NCBI GenBank assembly: GCA_944324375.1
Contig: CALUWB010000003.1
Span: forward strand, 1 to 55,294
DNA from: Candidatus Gastranaerophilales bacterium
Lineage (GTDB): Bacteria > Cyanobacteriota > Vampirovibrionia > Gastranaerophilales > Gastranaerophilaceae
Length of the DNA stretch: 55,294 bases
Direction: 5' to 3'
The notes beneath the pieces were generated by a model. It had not been told where the DNA came from. It saw only the letters and a program-made list of their open reading frames with translations, and searched no databases. The translations under genes were made by a program, and so were the position numbers. Positions 42,130 through 50,800 of this stretch are shown here, piece after piece. Each line of letters opens with the position of its first letter. Position 1 is the stretch's first letter.

Positions 42130-42174
42130 CATTATGAGAAATAAAAATTTTTGTTGTTCAGAAGTAATCTAATC
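42130..42174. repeat. dispersed palindromic repeat, copy A
   Basis: ATTATGAGAAATAAAAATTT ... TTCAGAAGTAATCT. It matches 52260-52304 at most positions. The arms (ATTAC/GTAAT, GGAA/TTCC, ATAAAA/TTTTAT in copy B) form one long hairpin; copy A is more decayed. Similarity seems to extend weakly into the nitroreductase 3' end. Confidence 0.6.
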
Positions 42175-42213
42175 CTCATTAGAAGTCTACCTTCTGTATT
42201 CTTGGTCAATTAA

Positions 42214-42756
42214 TCACTTGGTCACTGTTATATACTTATTCCAAATAATATTATCGCTGTTCCATTTTTCAATAACAGGAGAATCTCCATCAGCATAACC
42301 AATTGGAATAACACATAATGGCATTATACCGTCCGGCATGTTTAAAACCTTACGAGCTGTTTCTGCTCTATCCATTTTAGGATAACAAGCAGTCCAAACA
42401 GCACCAAGTCCTAAAGAATGAGCTGATAACAAAATATTTTCAACTGCTGCTGAGCAATCCTGTACCCAAAACGTTTGTGCTGTTAAGTCCTCTTTATCTC
42501 TTATATCTCCACAAACAACTATACATAAAGGAGCATTGAACAACATCTTTGCATAAGGAAGCCCTTCTGCTAATTCATCTAATAATTTTCTATCATCTAC
42601 CGCAAAAAACTTCCAAGGCTGACGATTTCTTGCAGATGGTGCAGCCATGCCAGCACGCAAAATCAATTCAATTTTATCTTTTTCAATTGGTTTATTAATA
42701 AACTTTCGAACACTTTTTCTTGTGAAAATTGATTCTATAACCTTATTAGTTTCCAT
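42214..42756 (-). CDS. nitroreductase-family FMN oxidoreductase
   Basis: 180 aa. RKSVRKFINKPIEKDKIELI and AGMAAPSARNRQPWKF are the N-terminal FMN-binding signature; QDCSAAVENILLSAHSLGLG and the C-terminal VIPIGYADG follow. It reduces nitro groups or quinone-like substrates with NAD(P)H; the true substrate is unknown. The final residues TVTK and the stop lie in DNA resembling the intergenic repeat next to 52.3 kb, so the C-terminus may come from a repeat insertion. Confidence 0.92.
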   Translation of the reverse strand: METNKVIESIFTRKSVRKFINKPIEKDKIELILRAGMAAPSARNRQPWKFFAVDDRKLLDELAEGLPYAKMLFNAPLCIVVCGDIRDKEDLTAQTFWVQDCSAAVENILLSAHSLGLGAVWTACYPKMDRAETARKVLNMPDGIMPLCVIPIGYADGDSPVIEKWNSDNIIWNKYITVTK

Positions 42757-42841
42757 TTAAAAACTATCTCCCCATCTTTGAATAATACATACATAGTTAC
42801 AACATGCCAACATTTTTACATTTCTTAACCATATTTAAAAT

Positions 42842-42921
42842 CATGGAAAACCATGCCCCAAGCATGATTGCATGATTTAAAACATGTCAAATCATGTCAT
42901 GGTGTGCAATTACATGGTTTT
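42842..42921. repeat. cluster of CATG palindromes
   Basis: Eight CATG words in about 75 bp. CATGG-AAAA-CCATG (42842-42855) is a tight hairpin, and AAAACCATG (42847-42855) also pairs with CATGGTTTT (42913-42921). It precedes the promoter of the next gene. Confidence 0.6.
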
Positions 42922-42994
42922 AAAAGGCTTATATTTAGTAATAATAAGTGTTTTAAGTACATTTATTTTTTTGTAATAAACATTTACAAACGGG

Positions 42995-43071
42995 TTGTAA
43001 AAGATTACTTAACCTATATAATAAAAGAGTGGGTTGGGGAAAACCCAATGGGGATAGGTTCTTCGGAACCT
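42995..43071 (+). promoter_or_regulatory. promoter and double-hairpin leader
   Basis: TTGTAA (42995-43000), 16 nt, TATAAT (43017-43022). The leader holds GGGTT/AACCC (43031-43046) and AGGTTC-TTCG-GAACCT (43056-43071), the latter a stable C(UUCG)G tetraloop. It leads to the Cys-rich small gene. Confidence 0.6.
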
Positions 43072-43111
43072 TAATATGGTTGGATATCACAAATTTATTT
43101 TGGAGGATAAG

Positions 43112-43330
43112 TTGTTTAGAAGTAGAGATATGGGGAGAGCTATAGCTGTTAGAAGATGGACACCTACAGCTTTAGAATGTTATAAAAGAGGATGCAACTG
43201 CGAAGGTTGCTTTTATAGTGATTTCTTCAAAGGAACTTCTCAAAAATGCCAAATGAAGGCTTCTGTTCTTGAATTAGTAAGAGTTATTGGAACTCCAGAT
43301 GTAGAAATTCCACAAATTATTGCAGACTAA
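43112..43330 (+). CDS. small Cys-rich protein of unknown function
   Basis: 72 aa from a TTG at 43112, chosen because GGAGG stands 5 nt upstream; the ATG at 43076 has no site. Sequence: basic start (MFRSRDMGRAIAVRRWTPTA), then CYKRGCNCEGCFY and a later Cys (QKCQM), five cysteines in all, with a helical end (SVLELVRVIGTP). The cysteines could bind a metal. Not recognised with certainty. Confidence 0.65.
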   Translation: MFRSRDMGRAIAVRRWTPTALECYKRGCNCEGCFYSDFFKGTSQKCQMKASVLELVRVIGTPDVEIPQIIAD

Positions 43331-43392
43331 TGGGTTTAAAAATAAGATAGTATGGTGTATAATAAAAAATGTACACATTATTGGAGGCATAC

Positions 43393-43782
43393 ATGCATAT
43401 ACACGTTAATGGTAAAAACATTGAAATCACAGATGCTATCAAAGCTTATGTTAAAGAAAAATTAGGCAAAGTAGTTAATCACTACGATCAAATCCAAGGC
43501 ATCAAAGTTATTTTAACAGTAATCAAAAACCCTTCAGCATCTGGCAAACACGTTGCAGAAGTTAAATGTACTTTAAGTAGTGGAACAGTTGTTCACGTAG
43601 AAGAGTCTGCTGAATCTATGTATGCTAGTATTGATTTAATTGCTGATAAACTTGATAGACAAGTAAAAAAAGTTAAAAATAAATCTTTATATGCAGATAA
43701 AAACACTATCAGAAATACTGAAGTTGAAGTTGTCGAAGTTGACGACGAAGATGAAATTGAAGAAGTTAAAGCTATAGACTAG
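43393..43782 (+). CDS. hpf: ribosome hibernation-promoting factor, short form
   Basis: 129 aa from the ATG at 43393 with GGAGG 5 nt upstream. It binds the 30S decoding region in resting cells. MHIHVNGKNIEITDAIKAYV, the basic strand SGKHVAEVKCTLSSG and ESMYASIDLIADKLDRQVKK are the RaiA/HPF domain. It lacks the C-terminal dimerisation domain of long HPF and ends instead in an acidic tail. A terminator follows. Confidence 0.93.
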   Translation: MHIHVNGKNIEITDAIKAYVKEKLGKVVNHYDQIQGIKVILTVIKNPSASGKHVAEVKCTLSSGTVVHVEESAESMYASIDLIADKLDRQVKKVKNKSLYADKNTIRNTEVEVVEVDDEDEIEEVKAID

Positions 43783-43804
43783 TCAGTATTTAAAAAAAAT
43801 TCGA

Positions 43805-43836
43805 AAAGACCGATTTTTCAATCGGTCTTTTTTTGT
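43805..43836 (+). terminator. rho-independent terminator of hpf
   Basis: AAAGACCGAT / ATCGGTCTTT stem followed by a T-run. Confidence 0.92.
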
Positions 43837-43872
43837 ATTGAAATCATCTTAAAAAATATAAATAATCAATAT

Positions 43873-44880
43873 ATGGCAACAATTAAAAAATTAAATTACT
43901 TTAATCGTTCAAAAATTAGAAAAATGGTTCAGTTTTTGAACGTTACAAGAAACAATGATTTTATGAATATGCTATCAATTAGCCCCTTTGGAGCATTACA
44001 TAATATGTTGCCATTAAAGTACAAATTCCTTGATGAAACTTTTATTATTTCAGAAGGAAATGACGAAGATTTTGGTATGATTACTGTTTCTCCAAGATTT
44101 GGAAATTACTATAAACTAATCATTTCTCAATTATTCTTTTCTGAAAAGTCATACGATTTAGCTCAACAACTTATAAATTTTGTTGTATCACATTATGGAG
44201 CAAATGGAGCAAATGCTTTCTTTGTTACTATAAATCAAGTTTATAGCGATTTAATCAGATTATTTATTTCTCAATGTGGATTTAGACAATGTTCCTCTAT
44301 ACAAATTTGGGAAATTAACAAAATATCTTTTAAGAAATCTACAACAATCAAATATAGAAGATTAAGAGATTCTGATCTAAAAGAATTATCTGAAATTTAT
44401 AATGACTCTTTAATGACACATTTTAAACCAACATTAGAGCGTTCTGATAAAGAATTTTCTGAATCAATTTGCCACGGTTTAACATATTCATCAGAATACA
44501 GATATGTAATTGAAGATGCTTCATCTGATAGAGTTTTAGGTTATTTCTTAATATCAACAGATGACAACGAAAACTTCTTAGTTGATTTTAATTACTCAGA
44601 CGGTTACGCAATAGACCTTGATGGAATAATGTATTATGCGACAAGAGAAATACTTAAACGAGTTAGAAGATTCAAATTATATGTGAAAATAAAAAATTAC
44701 CTAAAAACAGGAGAAGCACAACAACGATATGCAGAAGATAACCATTTTTCTTGTATCCAAACAAAACTAATGCTAGTAAAAGATTTCTATCGAGTAATAA
44801 AACAAGAATCTCCACTAAAAGAGCTAAAAGAATTTATTATGATAGGCGATCTCAACCACGACAAAAGACTAGAAGTTTAA
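43873..44880 (+). CDS. GNAT-like hypothetical protein
   Basis: 335 aa. Two similar alpha/beta halves: residues 60-150 (IISEGNDEDFGMITVSPRFG, LFISQCGFRQ) and 160-330 (IKYRRLRDSDLKELSEIYND, YRYVIEDASSDRVLGYFLIS, YAEDNHFSCIQTKLMLVKDF). The second has the strand order of a GNAT acetyltransferase, and both contain the helix preceding 'GFR'-type ends. The acetyl-CoA P-loop (RxxGxG/A) is not evident, so it may be inactive or structural. The 3' end overlaps the next, convergent gene by 12 bp. Confidence 0.65.
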   Translation: MATIKKLNYFNRSKIRKMVQFLNVTRNNDFMNMLSISPFGALHNMLPLKYKFLDETFIISEGNDEDFGMITVSPRFGNYYKLIISQLFFSEKSYDLAQQLINFVVSHYGANGANAFFVTINQVYSDLIRLFISQCGFRQCSSIQIWEINKISFKKSTTIKYRRLRDSDLKELSEIYNDSLMTHFKPTLERSDKEFSESICHGLTYSSEYRYVIEDASSDRVLGYFLISTDDNENFLVDFNYSDGYAIDLDGIMYYATREILKRVRRFKLYVKIKNYLKTGEAQQRYAEDNHFSCIQTKLMLVKDFYRVIKQESPLKELKEFIMIGDLNHDKRLEV

Positions 44881-45675
44881 CCTAAGTTGAGTATCTAAAT
44901 CATATTTATCAGTATGTCTATAACCTAACTCCTGTTTCAAAGCATACATTTGTCGCAAAATTGTCCAAGGAGAAGGTAAATCTTTAGGTTCATATCCATT
45001 ATATAATGCAATTTCATCGCACAAATCCATTAATACCCTATGTTTATTATAATAATATTCCATCTCATCATCTCTTTTTACATCAATTTCCAATAAATCA
45101 GGTCGTAGCTCACTTATAGATTGTAATATAGTTTTAATTGACGGCTTTAAACCATATTGTGGAAGTTCTTTTATCCCTGCAATATTACGTCCCATATAAT
45201 ATTCATATTTTTGTAAAACATTAAGATAATCATTTTTATTTTTTTCATAATCTTTGAAGTTATAATGAGCAATATCGTTCCTCAATTCACATAATATTTT
45301 TTTAGAATCAATTAATATACCAAATTTTTCCGGAATATTTGAATAAAAATTTTCTGTTATCTCAGATTGTTGAAACTCTTTACAATTTAAAATTAAAACT
45401 AAAATATCAGATAAATAAAATAAATTTATTATGTTAATAAATTTTTTATCATTTTTAAGTTGTGGGTTATTCAAAATTGCTAATATAGCATTTCCTGATT
45501 TTCTATTATATCTCTCCAATCTATCCTTATTACAGAAAAATCGTCTAAAAGTATTTATTGCATCATCTTTATAATAAGAAAGTACAGATGAAATTAATTT
45601 TTGTTTCATCACCATTTCTAAGCGCATTAATCTACAATATATTTTTGAGAATTCAAAATAATATTTTTCAATCAT
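44869..45675 (-). CDS. HEPN-like protein (RX4H), possible abortive-infection or toxin RNase
   Basis: 268 aa, helical. CELRNDIAHYNF contains Arg132-x4-His137, the HEPN ribonuclease motif, within a helix as in Abi-type proteins. The N-terminal region has helices around YCRLMRLEMVMKQKL. The C-terminus (YEPKDLPSPWTILRQMYALK) is not recognised. TATAAT (45688-45683) ends 7 nt before the ATG, so its own mRNA is leaderless. Directly upstream lies a ~100-nt RNA with a strong promoter and terminator. This is the layout of HEPN toxins kept in check by an RNA; the link is inference. Confidence 0.6.
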   Translation of the reverse strand: MIEKYYFEFSKIYCRLMRLEMVMKQKLISSVLSYYKDDAINTFRRFFCNKDRLERYNRKSGNAILAILNNPQLKNDKKFINIINLFYLSDILVLILNCKEFQQSEITENFYSNIPEKFGILIDSKKILCELRNDIAHYNFKDYEKNKNDYLNVLQKYEYYMGRNIAGIKELPQYGLKPSIKTILQSISELRPDLLEIDVKRDDEMEYYYNKHRVLMDLCDEIALYNGYEPKDLPSPWTILRQMYALKQELGYRHTDKYDLDTQLRLNF

Positions 45676-45701
45676 ATTTGGGATTATAACATAAAATATA
45701 T

Positions 45702-45803
45702 TAAAAAGTGCATATCACAAAATGTGACATGCACTTACTTGCTTCTGTACTATGGGAGTTTGTCTAGCAAACTTAAGCCCAATCTCTATTAGAGCTAGAG
45801 TAC
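45702..45803 (-). ncRNA. structured small RNA upstream of the HEPN-like gene
   Basis: Promoter TTGAAA (45838-45833), 17 nt, TATAAT (45815-45810). Hairpins: CTCT-AAT-AGAG, GTTTG-CTAGA-CAAAC, and a terminator with a 12-13 bp stem (45736-45723 with 45719-45707) followed by five U. ~100 nt. GTTTGCTAGAC and TAGCTCT are shared with the antisense RNA at 24.2 kb. Could be an RNA antitoxin, an attenuator of the downstream gene, or an independent sRNA. Confidence 0.6.
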
Positions 45804-45940
45804 ATTTATATTATAAACTATTATCAAGGCATTTTCAAGACTATATAACTAATCTTATTTTTGTGAATTAAATTCTTTATTTAAATGAAAACAACAAAAT
45901 CAACTTTACATGTATAATACAAAATTATAAAATAAAGAAT

Positions 45941-46159
45941 ATGAGAGATAACAGACTTGATAAATTATCTGCAAATATTAGAGCAGAAAGAAACAGGAAA
46001 AAAATATCACAAGAAGAACTAAGCGAAAAAATTGGACTTTCTACTCGTTCAATAAGTGCTATAGAAAATGGTTGGCAAACCCCATCTGCATTCGCTATTT
46101 TTGATATCGCAAATGCACTTAATATTGATATTAATGAATTATTTAAAAATATTGATTAA
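45941..46159 (+). CDS. small XRE-family HTH regulator
   Basis: 72 aa, a single Cro/CI-type domain: IRAERNRKKISQEELSEKIG, LSTRSISAIENGWQTPSAF, DIANALNIDINELF. TATAAT lies at about 45913-45918, so unlike many neighbours it has a leader of ~20 nt. Possible regulator of the HEPN/RNA locus that it faces divergently; inference from position. Confidence 0.85.
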   Translation: MRDNRLDKLSANIRAERNRKKISQEELSEKIGLSTRSISAIENGWQTPSAFAIFDIANALNIDINELFKNID

Positions 46160-46264
46160 ATTACTCCATACAAGAACAATTATAGTCATACTGAACTTGT
46201 TAAAATAAGTGGATTACTTTAAGTCTAACTTACCAAATCCATGTACCTATTCCCAATGTTTTAT

Positions 46265-46277
46265 ACTCCTCCTTCGG
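46265..46277. other. CCTCC-TTC-GGAGG hairpin
   Basis: A compact UUCG-type hairpin that contains a Shine-Dalgarno-like GGAGG on either strand. No reading frame follows on the plus strand; its role is unknown. The rest of 46160-46320 is non-coding. Confidence 0.4.
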
Positions 46278-46313
46278 AGGATAACTCTATATTTATCCCT
46301 CCCTACCCATTTA

Positions 46314-46412
46314 AACATAAAAAAAACTCCTCGTTAGAAACAATGAGGAGTAAAACTAGAATTAGGAAGGGAATTAGGGTATATAAAAAATCTTTTTTAT
46401 TAAGCTCTCTTT
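46314..46412 (-). ncRNA. candidate minus-strand small RNA
   Basis: The upstream element TATATATAAAGTATATACTC (46421-46440, plus-strand reading) is identical to the promoter of the 51-aa gene at 22.9 kb. The transcript would end at the hairpin CTCCTC.TT / AATGAGGAG (46350-46327) followed by eight U. No reading frame of note within. Start position approximate. Confidence 0.45.
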
Positions 46413-46499
46413 TAATTACATATATATAAAGTATATACTCGAACCTTAATTTCAAAGGTTTGATTTTTCGTTACAAAAGTTAATATTTTATGAAATAAT

Positions 46500-46528
46500 A
46501 GGTAGAACCCTACCTTTTATGGTATGAT
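46500..46528 (+). promoter_or_regulatory. promoter with MarR-type palindromic operator
   Basis: AGGTAG-AACC-CTACCT (46500-46515) lies just upstream of the -10 TATGAT (46523-46528), in the -35/-10 spacer of the following MarR gene. A typical autorepressor site. Confidence 0.7.
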
Positions 46529-46534
46529 TTTTAT

Positions 46535-46969
46535 ATGAAAGAAGAGAATAGTTGTAGTTATTTTATTAGGAACATTGCGCATACTATTAAATGTATGCAG
46601 GATAAGTGTTTAGTCCATTATGGACTTACTAATCAACAGGCTAGATTATTAGGTGAAATTACAAGATTATCCGGTAAGAAAAAAGTTTTTGGACGTCGTG
46701 ATTTAGAAAAATTATTGAACTTAAAAGGTCCTTCTGTTACAAGTCTTTTACACGGGTTGGAGAAAAAGGGACTTATTGAAACAGAATGTAGTGATAAAGA
46801 TGCAAGAAGAAAAGTTTTGAAACCAACTGATGAAGGGAAAAAACTTATTAAGCATATGGATTTAGTATTTGAGGCAACAGAAAATCAACTAACCGATAGA
46901 TTAACTCCTGAAGAGATAGATAAATTTAAAGAGTACCTAGAAGTAGCATTCGAAAATATGAATGAATAA
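46535..46969 (+). CDS. MarR-family transcriptional regulator
   Basis: 144 aa winged-helix: LTNQQARLLGEITRLSGKKK, FGRRDLEKLLNLKGPSVTSL (recognition helix), LEKKGLIETECSDKDARRKV (wing) and a C-terminal dimerisation helix. The -10 ends 6 nt before the ATG, so the mRNA is leaderless. No effector or target gene is evident; the operator overlapping its own promoter argues for autoregulation. Confidence 0.92.
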   Translation: MKEENSCSYFIRNIAHTIKCMQDKCLVHYGLTNQQARLLGEITRLSGKKKVFGRRDLEKLLNLKGPSVTSLLHGLEKKGLIETECSDKDARRKVLKPTDEGKKLIKHMDLVFEATENQLTDRLTPEEIDKFKEYLEVAFENMNE

Positions 46970-46971
46970 GT

Positions 46972-47184
46972 TTATCTTAATAGCGTGTTTAAATCAATTT
47001 CTAAAACATCACATATATTTACTATTACAGTGATACTTGGATTAACTTTTTGATTTTCTATCATATTAAAATATTTTTGTGTAATACCACTTTTCATAGC
47101 TATTTCTGATTGAGAATACTTTTTTCGAGCCCTTTCAATTCTAATATTTTCTGCTATTTTGGATAGAATTTCGTTCTTATTCAT
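46972..47184 (-). CDS. small XRE-family HTH regulator
   Basis: 70 aa Cro/CI-type domain: IRIERARKKYSQSEIAMKSG, ITQKYFNMIENQKVNPSITV, NICDVLEIDLNTLL. TAATAT (47196-47191) ends 6 nt before the ATG, so it is leaderless. Convergent with the MarR gene, stops 2 bp apart. Confidence 0.88.
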   Translation of the reverse strand: MNKNEILSKIAENIRIERARKKYSQSEIAMKSGITQKYFNMIENQKVNPSITVIVNICDVLEIDLNTLLR

Positions 47185-47279
47185 ATGAACATATTAAATA
47201 AATTTGAAAAAGAATAAAATCCATGATAGTATAATAAAATAGAACTATAGTACATAAAATAATTATTATATTTACACAT

Positions 47280-47777
47280 ATGAATTTTTTAATAAAAAAG
47301 AATATACAAAAAGTTATATCACTTAAACGTAAACAAGATCACATTGTATTTACTTTTATGGGGTTAAAGCTTAAATTTAAAGCTCCAAGTATTAATAGAT
47401 TAGAAACTTGTTGCTGTATTGAAAATTTAGAAAGACATATCGAAAATGGAACATATTTCCCACATCCAGTTGGAATATGTATATGCCCTGATGCAGTTAT
47501 CGGTAAAAATTGTCAAATATTTCAAAATGTCACCATTGGAATGGGAAAACATAATCCAGAACTTAAAACATCTGCACCAATTATCGGAAATAAAGTTGTT
47601 ATTTGGGCAAATTCTGTAGTCGCTGGAGGAATAAAAATAGGTGATAATGCTGTAATTGGAGCAAATTCATTAGTAATAAGAGATGTTCCAGCCAACACAG
47701 TTGTCGCAGGAAACCCAGCAAGAATAATTCGACAAACAGAAAAAAGAGATTATATTGAACGAAATGCCATATACTAA
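47280..47777 (+). CDS. serine acetyltransferase-like hexapeptide transferase
   Basis: 165 aa. Left-handed beta-helix repeats: ICPDAVIGKNCQIFQNVTIG, then APIIGNKVVIWANSVVAGGIKIGDNAVIGANSLV (positions 96-130) and VPANTVVAGNPARIIR. CysE-like, but shorter at the N-terminus than true CysE, closer to acetyltransferases of polysaccharide clusters. The N-terminal QDHIVFTFMGLKLKFKAP resembles segments in glycosyltransferase-linked proteins. TATATT ends 7 nt before the ATG. Confidence 0.82.
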   Translation: MNFLIKKNIQKVISLKRKQDHIVFTFMGLKLKFKAPSINRLETCCCIENLERHIENGTYFPHPVGICICPDAVIGKNCQIFQNVTIGMGKHNPELKTSAPIIGNKVVIWANSVVAGGIKIGDNAVIGANSLVIRDVPANTVVAGNPARIIRQTEKRDYIERNAIY

Positions 47778-47860
47778 TTAACAATATAAGTATTCTAAAA
47801 ATTACATTATTAATTAATTTACCCAAGTAAGAATTTATTATATAATACATAATATTAAAA

Positions 47861-50800
47861 ATGATTAAAAAATATCTTAAATATATAATTCTTTTTTTAA
47901 TATTGTATTTAGTATGGGCAATTGGTTTACCACAATTGTTCAAGGTTAATATTGGAAATATTGAAAGTATTATCGAAAAACAATCAGGATATAAGGTTGA
48001 TTTAGTTGAACCTGTTTTAAACACTTGGTTCCCACCTCATTTAAAAATTAAAGCTGAAAGAGTTGAAGTTTTAAATAAGGATAAATCTAAAGCATTATTT
48101 ATTGAAAATCCTTATTTAAACATAAAAATTCTACCTTTATTAATTGGCAGATGTCATATAAGAATGGTTGAGGCATCTAATATTGAATCTAATTTTGTTT
48201 TGGCAGGAAATCAATTATATTTAGGAGATTATCTAATTGATTTTGCAAAACAAAATAATATTAATGCCAAAGTCGACAGGATTAAGATTGGAAAATATAA
48301 AATTTCTTTATTTGATAAGAATTCAAACATGCCGGCAAAACTAATTGGGCAGAATCTTTATTACAAAGAAACAAGAAATTATATAATATCAAGTTCAGAA
48401 AATAATTTAGTTTTAGGTAATAACACTTCAAATGCTAATTTTGATATAAAAATCCCTAAACACAGATTTATTAAAGGAGCTAAAGTTAATCTTAATATTG
48501 ATAATTTGAGAATAAAATCTTTTGAAAATTTGATAAAGTTATTCTTAAAAGATGAAATTCTAGCAATTGATGGGGTAATAAATATCAAATCCGATAATTC
48601 AAATTTAGATGCGATATTTGATAATCTTCGTATAATTACAAAAGATAAAGGGAAAACTATTATTTTTCCTAAAAAATTTGTAATAGATACTGATTTCTTA
48701 CTAAAATCGAATGATTTAATAATACATTCATGCAAAGCATATGGTGGAAATATTCATAGCGAAGTATCAGGAGAAATAAGAAAATTTACTACATTAAAAC
48801 CAATATTTAATTTACACATCAAAATGGATAAATCTGATGTTAGAGAAATTGCGAATATGTTACCTCCTGTTGTTGTTCCAACATTCAATGTTTATAGATT
48901 AAAAATGTATCCTTTTTATGGTTTTGCCAAAGCTGATATGAAAGTAAAAGGTGCTTTCCCTGAACCAACTATGGATGGATACGTTGATATATCTGAAGCA
49001 TATTTAATAAAACCAATTCCAAACGCTAAAAAAGCAAATATAAACATCAATTTTATAGAAAAACATATGGAATTAGATGTTGTTGTTCCTGCAGGGAATA
49101 ACCAAACAGTTTATGTTACAGGAAGAATAAATGATTATGGTGATTATAGAGCTGATTTAAGAATAAGAAGTTCAAAATCTGTTGATTTAGCAACTGCTGA
49201 ATTTGTCCTAAATCCTTTACACGAAGTTTTAAGATTCTTGATAGGTCCTGTTCCTATTATGCAAGTAACAGGTAAAGGGAATATTAATATAAGAGTTATA
49301 GGTTCTAAAAAAAATCCTCATATTTGGGGTGATTTTAATTTCATGAATGCTAATGCATCTTTTAATGATGTAAAACATTTAGTTTTAAAAAATGCGACAG
49401 GTAAATTAAGTTTCAACGATAGAACTGCTCATTTCGTAAACAATACAGGGACTGTTAACAATCAACCATTCAAAGTTGATGGGGTTTGTTCATTATTTGG
49501 AGATATAGATTTTAATGTAATCGGAAACAATCAGCCATTAAATGTTTTACTTGCAACAATAAAAGACTCTCCTATGCTTGAACCAATTAGAACAATCGTG
49601 CCTGATATTAAAAATGCAAAAGGTAACATTGATTTGAAACTTAATCTTACAGGAAAACTTCCTGATATAAATTATATTAAACTGAATGAAAATCTTTTTG
49701 CCAAAGGTGAAATTAGATTAAAAGATAATTCAATGTTATTGAATGGACTCCCTATAAAAAGGGTTAGAGGACTTATTAAATTCAACAATCTTGATTTAGA
49801 AGTTAATCTTAACAACATATTAGATGATTTTTCAAAAATTAATATCACAGGAGAAATAAAAAAAGGAATTGCTAACATTGTTGCAAGTTCTAATAGAATG
49901 AATCTAAGAGAATTTACAAAAGATATATTTAATGAACTTGATGACTGTTATGTACAATTTAATGCAGAATATCAAGGAAGAATAGACAAAATTGAACTTG
50001 ATAAAATTAAATGCAAAGGACACGTTATTAAAAATAATAAGCCTATTAAAAATATAAAAATTTTAACTGGGGATTTAGAATTAAATAATTCAAGACTTAA
50101 ATTAAAAAATGTATATGGTTTTGTTAAACATAATCCTTTTAATGTTAATCTAACTGTTAACAATATTTCAGAAGATTTAAGAAAAATTAAAATTGATTCT
50201 GATTTGAATATAAAGAATTTTGATTTATCTAGTTTGAATTATTTTACATCATCAAGTCTTATACCAAAAGAAATTAAATTAGAATTAAGAAAATTAAAAA
50301 TATTAACAGGTAATAGTGATATTACTGCAAAAATAAGAAATAATCGGGTTAACGCAAATTTAGATTTAAAAAACATTAACGCAATTTATATTTACAAAAA
50401 ACCTATCCCAATAAGGCTTATTCATGGGCAAATAGTTATAAAAAATAATAGAATATTTATCAACAAAATGAATTATTTGGTTGATGAGATGCCTGTACTC
50501 ATTTATGGTAATATCAGTCAAGTGTTATCAAATCCAAGACTTAATATTCATATTAATTCTAAACTCTCTCAAAAAACATTTGATAAATATTGGAATGAAG
50601 ATAATATATACCCAATAAAAGTGAAAGGTGATATTTTATTAGGTTCATTAATTACCGGAACATTAGATAAAATAAATACAAGACTTGATTTGAAATTAGA
50701 AGAAAATTCAAATATTTATTATATGGGAGCAACAGTTGGAGATATAGAAAATCCTATTACAGTAAATACTGATTTTGATATCATAGGTAAAAATTTAATT

